NCBI GenBank assembly: GCA_024278715.1
Contig: JAJRSN010000470.1
Coordinates: forward strand, 1-8,401
Reading direction: 5' to 3'
Length of the DNA stretch: 8,401 nucleotides
Source: Calditrichota bacterium
Lineage (GTDB): Bacteria; Calditrichota; Calditrichia; Calditrichales; Calditrichaceae
Part shown: piece by piece, positions 1 through 5,141 of the stretch
Numbering within the stretch: position 1 is the stretch's first letter
How the letters are laid out: every line of letters begins with the position of its first letter
The notes under the pieces: model-generated
The model's database searches: none
The model's input: the letters and a program-made list of their open reading frames with translations, nothing else
What the model was told of the DNA's origin: nothing
Made by a program: the position numbers and the translations under genes

Positions 1-229
1 TGTGCTCGCTTTGGGTTATTATTCGCTTAGCGTCATTCTTAAAATTCCCAAGTATCGCTGGATGGCTCTTTCAACTTTACTGCTTACGGCTTTATATGTT
101 ATCCTTCTCGGAATTTTTAGGCTGACGCCGGAATACCGCGTGCTCTCGCTTTTAGGTTTGGGACTTGTTTTGCTGGTTATTTCGCTTTTATACACCCGCT
201 TTCGTGCCAAATCTTCGAAGGAAGAATAA
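1..229 (+). CDS. C-terminal end of a DUF2339-like multi-spanning membrane protein (5' truncated by window)
   Basis: The reading frame is open at the left edge, with its first complete codon at base 2, and stops with TAA at 227-229, so only about 75 C-terminal residues are visible. They form two hydrophobic segments: roughly residues 21-40, and 45-64 after a short loop containing PEYRVLSLLGLG. A charged tail (RFRAKSSKEE) follows. The YRvLSllgLGlvLLviSllYtrfR pattern is the one I associate with the C-terminus of DUF2339 predicted membrane proteins, a large many-helix family of unknown function. The assignment rests on this short tail alone. The gene converges on the oxidoreductase to its right with about 100 bases between stops, so it is a separate transcription unit. 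I saw no clear intrinsic terminator in that gap. Confidence 0.6.
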   Translation, partial: VLALGYYSLSVILKIPKYRWMALSTLLLTALYVILLGIFRLTPEYRVLSLLGLGLVLLVISLLYTRFRAKSSKEE

Positions 230-333
230 AACGCAGCGCCATAGTGGGCGGCGGATGTTTGCCTTGATTCGAATGAGCACCTCTAAGCTGCGATTGAAAA
301 TAGAAATTATTGATTCATTTGCCTTCGCCCGGA

Positions 334-1653
334 TTACAGCTTCCATGGGCTGCGCATGGGTCTGCTCAAATAGCGGTCGGCGTCAGGGTCGTGGACAAAT
401 TTTTCCCGCTTGACGTCCCATTCCACCCGGCGTCCTGTTTTGATGGCTATCAGTCCCAGATGTCCCACCATGATCGAGTAATGCGCCACGTCAACCGGTG
501 TAATGGTTTGCTTTCGGGTTTTCACGCAATCCAAAAAGTTCTGATGGTGATCGTTGCTTTGGTAAAGGTGGATTTCGTTCGGAGCGACGGGGGTTTTTAA
601 AACGGACTTTGGATAGGCTTCAATGCCTGCTCTGGAAACATGAATCCAGCCTTCGTCGCCGATAAAATGGACGCCCATGTCTTTGGGCTGTTGTTTGCGA
701 TCCGCTACGATCATTTTAAAGCCTTCTTCGTAAAGGGCTTCAAAATAATAACGTCCGGGCGTGTCGTAAAGACCGTCTTCTCCGGAGGGAAATTCCGCCC
801 AGCCTTCGATAAAGCGCGGAGCCGAATGCTCGGTGTCCATTCCCCAATTGGCGATATCGCAATGGTGACCCGCCCAGTCCGTGATCTGACCGCCGGAGTA
901 ATCGCTGATCCAGCGGAAATTCCAGTGACAACGACCGGGAGTGTAAGGGCGCCAGGGCGCCGGTCCCAGCCAAAAATCGTAATCAAAACCTTCCGGAGGT
1001 TTGGTCGGTTTGGGGTTCACTTTGTTTACGGAATTGCCGGTGGGCAAACCCACGCGAACCGTGTGCACACGACCTATTCGTCCGTTTCGGACCAATTCGC
1101 AGGCTAAGCGAAAGTGGCTTTGAGACCTCTGCCAGCTTCCGGTCTGCCAGATTACGCCGTATCGCCTGACGGCATCCACAATAGCTCTGCCTTCGGCAAT
1201 GGAATAGGCGAGGGGTTTTTCGGCGTAAATATCCTTTCCGGCGCGGGCGGCAGCCACGGCGATTAAGGCGTGCCAGTGGTCGGGAGTCGCCGTCATTATC
1301 GCGTCGATGTCGTCGCGGGCTAACAATTCCCTGAAATCGTTGTAAAGGGCGCAGTCCGAATTGCCATAGATTTCGTCTGTTAAACGTTTGGCGGCTAAAC
1401 GGTGCTCCTTATCCACATCACAAACGGCGATAACCCGCGCTTCTTTTTTGGATAAAAAGGCTTGCAGATTGGATGTACCCATGCCGCCGACGCCGATGCA
1501 TCCGATGGTAATGCGCTCGCTTGGCGGAACGTGTCCGTTGAGTCCCAAAGCCGAAGCCTTAACTATATAGGGGAAAGCCAGACTTCCGGAAACCGTTATT
1601 AATGTGCGTTTGATAAAATCACGCCGTTTGGTTGTGTTTTTCTTTTTTGACAT
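334..1653 (-). CDS. Tat-exported Gfo/Idh/MocA-family NAD(P)-dependent oxidoreductase
   Basis: Predicted sugar or polyol dehydrogenase of 439 residues. Residues 1-35 look like a Tat signal: basic start, KRRDFIK with twin Arg10-Arg11, a hydrophobic stretch, and a likely cut near VKAS-A. The Rossmann fold follows, with GCIGVGGMG at 51-59 for the dinucleotide and TATPDHWH at 121-128. The catalytic-type lysine of the family is K146 in AEKPLAY. The C-terminal domain carries WLGPAPWRPY and TDWAGHH; D259 and H263 have the D-x3-H spacing of catalytic residues in inositol dehydrogenase-like enzymes. Length and layout match the exported 'bacterial oxidoreductase' subgroup common in Planctomycetes and FCB bacteria. 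The ATG at 1653 is preceded by AGGGAG with 4 bases between. It lies 14 bases after the isomerase gene stop, so it is the second gene of that operon. By analogy with glucose-fructose oxidoreductase, an exported member would need to carry its cofactor across folded. The substrate is unknown. Confidence 0.9.
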   Translation of the reverse strand: MSKKKNTTKRRDFIKRTLITVSGSLAFPYIVKASALGLNGHVPPSERITIGCIGVGGMGTSNLQAFLSKKEARVIAVCDVDKEHRLAAKRLTDEIYGNSDCALYNDFRELLARDDIDAIMTATPDHWHALIAVAAARAGKDIYAEKPLAYSIAEGRAIVDAVRRYGVIWQTGSWQRSQSHFRLACELVRNGRIGRVHTVRVGLPTGNSVNKVNPKPTKPPEGFDYDFWLGPAPWRPYTPGRCHWNFRWISDYSGGQITDWAGHHCDIANWGMDTEHSAPRFIEGWAEFPSGEDGLYDTPGRYYFEALYEEGFKMIVADRKQQPKDMGVHFIGDEGWIHVSRAGIEAYPKSVLKTPVAPNEIHLYQSNDHHQNFLDCVKTRKQTITPVDVAHYSIMVGHLGLIAIKTGRRVEWDVKREKFVHDPDADRYLSRPMRSPWKL

Positions 1654-1657
1654 ATCG

Positions 1658-1663
1658 CTCCCT
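1658..1663 (-). promoter_or_regulatory. Ribosome binding site of the Tat-exported oxidoreductase
   Basis: AGGGAG on the minus strand lies 4 bases before the ATG at 1653, within the 14-base gap after the isomerase stop codon. It supports this start and separate re-initiation within one operon mRNA. Confidence 0.7.
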
Positions 1664-1667
1664 GTTT

Positions 1668-2663
1668 TTAATCGCGTTCGAATGCCGAATCAAAAGCCTG
1701 ACCCGAAGGTTTGAAATCCAGTTTTCGCACGAATTCCAGTGCTTCCCTGGCTCCGTGTTCTCGCTCCATGCCGCTGTCTTCCCATTCCACGGAAAGGGCT
1801 CCCTGATAGCCGATATGATTCAACGTTCGAATGATCTCTTCGAAATTAATCTGACCGCGTCCCAGCGAGCGAAAATCCCACCCGCGGCGCGGATCGCCGA
1901 AATTGAGATGCGAGCTCAAAATTCCGCTGCGCCCGTCTAATTGCAGGGCGGCGTCCTTTAAATGAACGTGGTAAATTCGATCCGAAAATTCCCTTAAAAA
2001 CAAAACGGGATTGACCATTTGCCAGTGCAGGTGGCTGGGATCAAAATTAAATCCGAAAGCAGTCCGGTTATTGACCGCCCGTAGCGCGCGTTTGGCGGTA
2101 ACAATATCAAAGGCGATTTCCGTGGGATGAACCTCCAGCGCAAATTTAACGCCGAATTCGTCAAACACGTCGAAAATGGGATTCCACATTCGGGCAAAAT
2201 ACTCAAAGCCCTCTTCGATCATTTCCTGCGTAACCGGAGGGAAGGCGTAAAATAAATGCCAGATGGAAGAACCGGTAAAGCCGTTTACCACTTTAACTCC
2301 AAGATTTTTTGCAGCCTGTGCGGTCATCTTCATGGTCTCTATCGCCCATTGACGTTTTTTTTCGGCATCGCCCTTGCAGTGCGCAGGTGCAAAAGCATCG
2401 GAACGTGAATCGGTGTTGGGATCGCAAACCAACTGCCCGGCTAAATGGTTGCTGATGGCGAACACTTTTAGATTGTACTTTTTCAGTAACGCTAATATTT
2501 GTTCGCAGTAGCCTTTGTCCGCGACGGCTTTTTCCACATCCAAATGGTCTCCCCAGCAAGCCAATTCCAGACCGTCGTAGCCCCATGCCGAAGCTTTTTG
2601 AGCCAGAGTTTTCAACGGGAGGTCTGCCCATTGACCGGTAAAAAGAGTTACGGGACGACTCAT
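1668..2663 (-). CDS. IolE-like sugar phosphate isomerase/epimerase (xylose isomerase-like TIM barrel)
   Basis: A 331-residue protein with no signal peptide, predicted cytoplasmic, of the AP-endonuclease-2/xylose-isomerase-like TIM-barrel superfamily. These enzymes isomerise, epimerise or dehydrate sugars and inositol derivatives with a divalent metal. The expected metal ligands are visible at the ends of barrel strands: E177 (ALEVHPTE), D208 (NFDPSHLHW), H234 (HVHLKD) and E293 (SVEWED). Other conserved-looking blocks are GYDGLELACWGDH (28-40), ISNHLAGQ (70-77), VNGFTGSSIWH (126-136) and GDPRRGWDFRSLGRG (256-270). I recognise this as a tightly conserved subfamily usually annotated only as sugar phosphate isomerase/epimerase and found beside Gfo/Idh/MocA oxidoreductases. 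The chosen ATG at 2663 has CAGGAG 6 bases upstream. A TTG two codons earlier would leave almost no spacing. It is first gene of an operon with the Tat-exported oxidoreductase. The exact reaction is not known. Confidence 0.88.
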   Translation of the reverse strand: MSRPVTLFTGQWADLPLKTLAQKASAWGYDGLELACWGDHLDVEKAVADKGYCEQILALLKKYNLKVFAISNHLAGQLVCDPNTDSRSDAFAPAHCKGDAEKKRQWAIETMKMTAQAAKNLGVKVVNGFTGSSIWHLFYAFPPVTQEMIEEGFEYFARMWNPIFDVFDEFGVKFALEVHPTEIAFDIVTAKRALRAVNNRTAFGFNFDPSHLHWQMVNPVLFLREFSDRIYHVHLKDAALQLDGRSGILSSHLNFGDPRRGWDFRSLGRGQINFEEIIRTLNHIGYQGALSVEWEDSGMEREHGAREALEFVRKLDFKPSGQAFDSAFERD

Positions 2664-2669
2664 AACCAA

Positions 2670-2675
2670 CTCCTG
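2670..2675 (-). promoter_or_regulatory. Ribosome binding site deciding the isomerase start
   Basis: CAGGAG on the minus strand is 6 bases before the ATG at 2663. The in-frame TTG at 2669 would directly abut it, so the ATG is the better start. Confidence 0.7.
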
Positions 2676-2683
2676 TTTTTTTA

Positions 2684-2709
2684 GATTTTTAAAATCGCAG
2701 ATATTCTGC
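2684..2709. promoter_or_regulatory. Two abutting 13-base palindromes in the isomerase leader
   Basis: GATTTT-T-AAAATC (2684-2696) is followed with no gap by GCAGA-TAT-TCTGC (2697-2709). They lie between the candidate -10 box and the Shine-Dalgarno site of the isomerase gene and overlap the expected transcription start. They could be operator half-sites for a catabolic repressor, or small leader hairpins. Position and symmetry are the only evidence. Confidence 0.35.
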
Positions 2710-2712
2710 TGT

Positions 2713-2742
2713 ATTATATTAACAATAAAATCCTTGCTTTAA
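2713..2742 (-). promoter_or_regulatory. Candidate promoter of the isomerase-oxidoreductase operon
   Basis: A perfect TATAAT lies on the minus strand at 2713-2718. A weak -35 match (TTAAAG, 2737-2742) sits 18 bases away. Transcription would start near 2706 and give a leader of about 43 bases before the ATG at 2663. The -35 is poor and the surroundings are AT-rich, and FCB bacteria can use other promoter forms, so this is tentative. Confidence 0.35.
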
Positions 2743-2745
2743 TTT

Positions 2746-2775
2746 GTTACACGTTAAGGGTGTAAAGGTTAAAGG
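2746..2775. repeat. Short degenerate 7-base array (GTTAAAG type)
   Basis: Units read GTTACAC, GTTAAGG, GTGTAAAG (8 bases) and GTTAAAG. On the opposite strand this is the same kind of CTTTAAC unit seen in the longer array at 2894-2956. Confidence 0.5.
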
Positions 2776-2813
2776 TTCTCTTCCATTTTCGCTAAATTTC
2801 CAATATAACTTTG

Positions 2814-2868
2814 TTACTCATCACGCATCACGGAATTCGTTAAGCGTTAATCGTGTAAGCGTTAAGCG
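2814..2868. repeat. Degenerate 7-base array: TTACTCA / TCACGNA block, then CGTTAAG block
   Basis: Successive units read TTACTCA, TCACGCA, TCACGGA, then (after ATT) CGTTAAG, CGTTAAT, CGTGTAAG (8 bases) and CGTTAAG, ending in CGG. The same two blocks in the same order recur at 3160-3200 with a different spacer, so this is a dispersed composite repeat. Confidence 0.65.
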
Positions 2869-2893
2869 GCTTCTCCATCTACGTATCACGGTT

Positions 2894-2956
2894 TTCTGCT
2901 CTCTGCTTTCTGTTAACCTTTGACCTTTAACCTTTAATCTTTTGTCTTTTGTCTTT
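2894..2956. repeat. Nine tandem degenerate heptamers
   Basis: Nine consecutive units keep an exact 7-base register while drifting in sequence: TTCTGCT, CTCTGCT, TTCTGTT, AACCTTT, GACCTTT, AACCTTT, AATCTTT, TGTCTTT, TGTCTTT. The plus strand is pyrimidine-rich, so the minus-strand transcript is purine-rich. It resembles in style the heptanucleotide STRR repeats described in cyanobacteria. Confidence 0.75.
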
Positions 2957-3007
2957 GTCAATCAGTCGATTATCACGCATTTTTTCCTTTATTCTGCGTT
3001 GAATATT

Positions 3008-3079
3008 CCCCCTTTTAATTTCCCCCCTTTGAACCTGTCCCGTGCAGACGGGAAGGGGGGAACGCCGAAGGCAAGGGGG
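3008..3079. repeat. Nested C-rich/G-rich inverted repeat
   Basis: Three stems nest around one centre. CCCCCTT (3008-3014) pairs with AAGGGGG (3073-3079), CCCCCCTT (3022-3029) with AAGGGGGG (3053-3060), and TCCCGT (3038-3043) with ACGGGA (3048-3053) over a GCAG loop. One base is shared by the two inner stems. It has no T-run directly after it on either strand and lies about 250 bases beyond the nearest stop codon, so it is more like a dispersed hairpin element than an ordinary terminator. Confidence 0.6.
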
Positions 3080-3159
3080 CTTTAATCAAACCGCGCAATC
3101 TCTGAATGCAAGTGCAATTAATTCCCTAAACTTTTAAACAACTAAACTTCTACTTCTCG

Positions 3160-3200
3160 TTACTCATCACGACAGTTCGTTAAGCGTTAAGCGTTAATCG
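3160..3200. repeat. Second copy of the TTACTCA / CGTTAAG composite 7-base array
   Basis: Units read TTACTCA, TCACGAC, then (after AGTT) CGTTAAG, CGTTAAG, CGTTAAT, then CG. Order matches 2814-2868, but the linker between blocks is shorter and the copy number differs. Confidence 0.65.
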
Positions 3201-3260
3201 GCATTTCCAGTTTCTCGTCACGCAAGACCGGCTTCAATGCTTTCTGACAATCCCTCATTA

Positions 3261-3329
3261 TTTTTTATTTTGTATTTTTTATTGCTCATTACTCATCACG
3301 ACCTTTTACTTTAATCTTTAATCTTTTTA
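3261..3329. repeat. Degenerate 7-base array running into the stop codon of the upstream oxidoreductase
   Basis: Units: TTTTTTA, TTTTGTA, TTTTTTA, TTGCTCA, TTACTCA, TCACGAC, CTTTTA (6 bases), CTTTAAT, CTTTAAT, CTTTTTA. The last unit ends at 3329, and its TTA (3327-3329) is the reverse complement of the gene's TAA stop. The array therefore starts exactly at the 3' end of the coding region. Confidence 0.7.
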
Positions 3330-4496
3330 TTCCGCCATCGGTGTCCATTTGGAATCGCTCTTGGCGCTTTGCACTACGGTTTCGATAAATAACATTCCGC
3401 GCAAACCGTCGTCAGCCGTCGGAAAATCCGAAGCCAAAGGATCTGGTTTTTCGCCTGTCAGCCGTGCGATCAAAGAATCGGCGAAGTTTTTGTAAATATT
3501 GGCGAAGGCTTCGATAAAGGCTTCGGGATGCCCTCCGGGAAGCCGGGTGGCGCGCGCCGCAGCCGGGCTGTATTCGGAAACGTAAGGGTTGCCGCGTTTC
3601 CAGACTTGCGTCGGAGCATTTTGCTCTTTTACGTACAAATAATTCGGATGCTCCTGATGCCACTCCAAACCCTTCTTTTCACCGTAAATCCGGATGGCAA
3701 GATTATTTTCTTCGCCCACGGAAATCTGACTGCAATGCAGAATGCCCTTGGCGCCGTTATCAAAACGAAGCAGCACGTTGCCGTCGTCATCCAAAGGGCG
3801 ACCTTCCACAAAGGTGGTTAAATCTGCGCACACTTCGGTAATTTTTAAACCGGTGATGTATTCGCTCAAATTTTCGGCGTGGGTTCCGATGTCGCCCATG
3901 CAGCCCGCGGCGCCGCTTTGTTTGGGATCGGTGCGCCAGCTTGCCTGAGTTTGTCCCGTGCGTTCCAGCGGCGTGGCGAGCCAGCCCTGAGGATATTGTA
4001 CAACGATTTTGCGGATGTCGCCCAATTCGCCCTTTCGCGCCATATCGCGCGCCAGTTTTACCATGGGGTAGCCTGTGTAATTATGGGTCAGGGCAAAGAG
4101 CAATCCGCTTTGTTCGACTAATTTTTTGAGTTGGCGGGCTTCTTTCACGTTAAGCGTCATGGGTTTATCGCAGACAACGTGGAATCCCGCTTGTAAAAAG
4201 TCACGCGCGATCGGGAAGTGCCAGTTGTTGGGTGTTGTAATTACCACAAAATCGATGCGCTCGCCTTCGGGTAATTGTTTTTCTTTTTCGATCATTTCCT
4301 GATAGCTGCCGTAAACGCGGGAGGGATGCAAAAAGTAACTTTTTCCGGTTTGTTTTGATTTTTCGGGATCGCGGCTAAAGGCGCCGGCAGTCAGTTCGAT
4401 TTGTCCGTCCAAAACAGCGGCTTTGTAATGAATCGCGGCGATAAACGATCCGGGTCCTCCGCCGATCATTCCCATTTTAAGTTTGCGGTTGAGCAT
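3327..4496 (-). CDS. Cytoplasmic Gfo/Idh/MocA-family NAD(P)-dependent oxidoreductase
   Basis: A 389-residue predicted sugar or inositol-type dehydrogenase without a signal peptide. The N-terminal Rossmann fold has MGMIGGGPGSF (8-18) for the dinucleotide. ITTPNNWH (86-93) and the family lysine K111 in CDKPMTLN follow. HNYTGYPM (138-145), a conserved-looking YPQGWL (168-173) and GCMGDIGTHAEN come next; D202 and H206 there match the catalytic D-x3-H of inositol dehydrogenases. I recognise the subfamily as one often found near IolE-like isomerases, and one lies next on this strand. The ATG at 4496 is chosen because GGAGGT lies 4 bases upstream and the protein then begins just before the Rossmann motif. 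An in-frame ATG at 4544 lacks a Shine-Dalgarno site and falls at the predicted transcription start. The following gene is 660 bases away, so this is probably its own transcription unit. The substrate is unknown. Confidence 0.9.
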   Translation of the reverse strand: MLNRKLKMGMIGGGPGSFIAAIHYKAAVLDGQIELTAGAFSRDPEKSKQTGKSYFLHPSRVYGSYQEMIEKEKQLPEGERIDFVVITTPNNWHFPIARDFLQAGFHVVCDKPMTLNVKEARQLKKLVEQSGLLFALTHNYTGYPMVKLARDMARKGELGDIRKIVVQYPQGWLATPLERTGQTQASWRTDPKQSGAAGCMGDIGTHAENLSEYITGLKITEVCADLTTFVEGRPLDDDGNVLLRFDNGAKGILHCSQISVGEENNLAIRIYGEKKGLEWHQEHPNYLYVKEQNAPTQVWKRGNPYVSEYSPAAARATRLPGGHPEAFIEAFANIYKNFADSLIARLTGEKPDPLASDFPTADDGLRGMLFIETVVQSAKSDSKWTPMAE

Positions 4497-4500
4497 GCCG

Positions 4501-4506
4501 ACCTCC
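4501..4506 (-). promoter_or_regulatory. Ribosome binding site deciding the cytoplasmic oxidoreductase start
   Basis: GGAGGT on the minus strand is 4 bases before the ATG at 4496. The upstream in-frame ATG at 4544 has only an AT-rich run before it. Confidence 0.75.
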
Positions 4507-4547
4507 GTGGCAGGTTTGTTTTCGGAGAAAATTTTCTTGTACATTTT

Positions 4548-4576
4548 AAAATATCAAAAGGGGCTTAATTTAGCAA
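4548..4576 (-). promoter_or_regulatory. Candidate promoter of the cytoplasmic oxidoreductase gene
   Basis: On the minus strand TTGCTA (4571-4576) and TATTTT (4548-4553) are separated by exactly 17 bases, and the -10 is preceded by TGA (extended -10 form). Each box matches sigma70 consensus at four of six bases. The expected start near 4541 gives a leader of about 45 bases to the ATG at 4496 and would exclude the ATG at 4544. Confidence 0.4.
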
Positions 4577-4643
4577 GTAAAAATAAAGAGGTAAGGGTAG
4601 GGAAAAATTCTTTATTTTTAAGCTGAACTGAAAAAATGGAAAC

Positions 4644-4661
4644 CGCAAATTACGCAAAGAA
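4644..4661. repeat. Two-unit fragment of the 9-base repeat family, inverted
   Basis: CGCAAATTA and CGCAAAGAA form two 9-base units. Their reverse complement (TTGCGTAATTTGCG) resembles the GAAATTTGCGTAATC stretch at 5370-5384, so it is a short piece of the same family in the opposite orientation. Confidence 0.4.
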
Positions 4662-4698
4662 GAATACAGTAAATTGAATTAAAAATTAGAATGAGTTC

Positions 4699-4816
4699 GC
4701 TCTAAAAGGTCTGTTATTGTCATTTAGAGCAGTGCAGCGTCGAGAAAGAGGTGGATAGGTCGTTTACGACCTTCGGAAGCCCCTTTAGGGGCTTGATAAA
4801 CACTGTCCAAAATCAC
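4699..4816. repeat. GTCAT-bounded intergenic element, copy 1 (hairpin centre)
   Basis: The core runs from GTCAT (4719-4723) to ATCAC (4812-4816), and similarity to copy 2 begins upstream at GCTCT (4699). The first 31 core bases match copy 2 at 24 positions, and the far end TCCAAAATCAC matches its TCCAAAATGAC at 10 of 11. The middle is unlike copy 2 and holds two hairpins with TTTA loops. Confidence 0.6.
4757..4794. repeat. Twin hairpins with identical TTTA loops
   Basis: AGGTCG-TTTA-CGACCT (4757-4772) and AAGCCCC-TTTA-GGGGCTT (4777-4794) are perfect stems of 6 and 7 base pairs separated by 4 bases (TCGG). They form the centre of repeat copy 1. No T-run follows, so an intrinsic terminator is unlikely. 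They may be REP-like palindromes or folded RNA. Confidence 0.65.
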
Positions 4817-4971
4817 ACCGAGTTTTCCCGCTGACGCCGATTGTGTTCGTTAATCTTTTAGCAATTTGATAACCGTTGACAAAAATCATCCCCGCTTCTG
4901 ACCGTAAAAAAGACTTGTTTTTTTATTATCTCCGATTACTGAAATTAAGTCCGGAAAATAATTATATGTCT

Positions 4972-5071
4972 GCTCTGAGAAGGTCTGAATTTGTCATCTC
5001 GAGAAGCGCAGCGACGAGAAATCTTTTGGCTTTGTCAGAGTTAAAAGATTTTTCTCCACATCCAAAATGAC
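4972..5071. repeat. GTCAT-bounded intergenic element, copy 2 (inverted-repeat centre)
   Basis: The 79-base core runs from GTCAT (4993-4997) to ATGAC (5067-5071), which are perfect inverted ends. Inside, GAGAAATCTTTT (5016-5027) faces AAAAGATTTTTCTC (5043-5056), so the whole unit can fold into a long hairpin. The GTCAT...GAGAAATC pattern is a style of dispersed repeat I know from Bacteroidetes/Chlorobi-type genomes. No target-site duplication is evident. It looks like a MITE-like or REP-like non-autonomous element. Confidence 0.65.
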
Positions 5072-5141
5072 GGAACAAGGACTTTAGAAATAAAATGAAG
5101 CAACTTCTTTTAATAAGCGCTAAAAAACAAAAAATACAAAC

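Larger units (their letters stand above)
2664..3326. other. Repeat-rich intergenic region between the two metabolic units
   Basis: About 660 bases without a credible gene on either strand. From the isomerase side it holds the ribosome binding site, twin palindromes and promoter candidate (2670-2742). Degenerate 7-base arrays follow (2746-2775, 2814-2868, 2894-2956, 3160-3200, 3261-3329), with a nested C-rich/G-rich inverted repeat at 3008-3079. The remaining stretches (about 2776-2813, 3080-3159 and 3201-3260) show nothing I can name. No rho-independent terminator for the upstream oxidoreductase was found. Confidence 0.8.

Noticed and set aside
230..333. Bidirectional terminator between the convergent membrane protein and oxidoreductase genes
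   Set aside because: The only inverted pair seen (CGCAGC at 232-237 and GCTGCG at 287-292) is 50 bases apart and has no T-tract.
640..1107. Plus-strand open frame of 155 codons
   Set aside because: It lies wholly antisense to the Tat-exported oxidoreductase, which has clear motifs throughout. The frame reflects GC-rich codon bias on the other strand.
2664..2669. TTG at 2669 as start of the isomerase
   Set aside because: It would directly abut the CAGGAG site. The ATG at 2663 has the normal 6-base spacing.
2746..3329. Possible CRISPR array
   Set aside because: Units are 7 bases, contiguous and degenerate, without spacers of even length. No cas genes nearby.
3528..4129. Several plus-strand frames opposite the cytoplasmic oxidoreductase
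   Set aside because: All are shadows of a gene with intact Rossmann and catalytic motifs. None has a ribosome binding site or plausible product.
4777..4794. Intrinsic terminator
   Set aside because: The stem is good, but neither strand has a T-run after it, and no gene ends nearby.
4876..5070. Plus-strand open frame of 64 codons in the second intergenic region
   Set aside because: Its second half is simply a translation of repeat copy 2 (4972-5071). No Shine-Dalgarno site and no recognisable domain.
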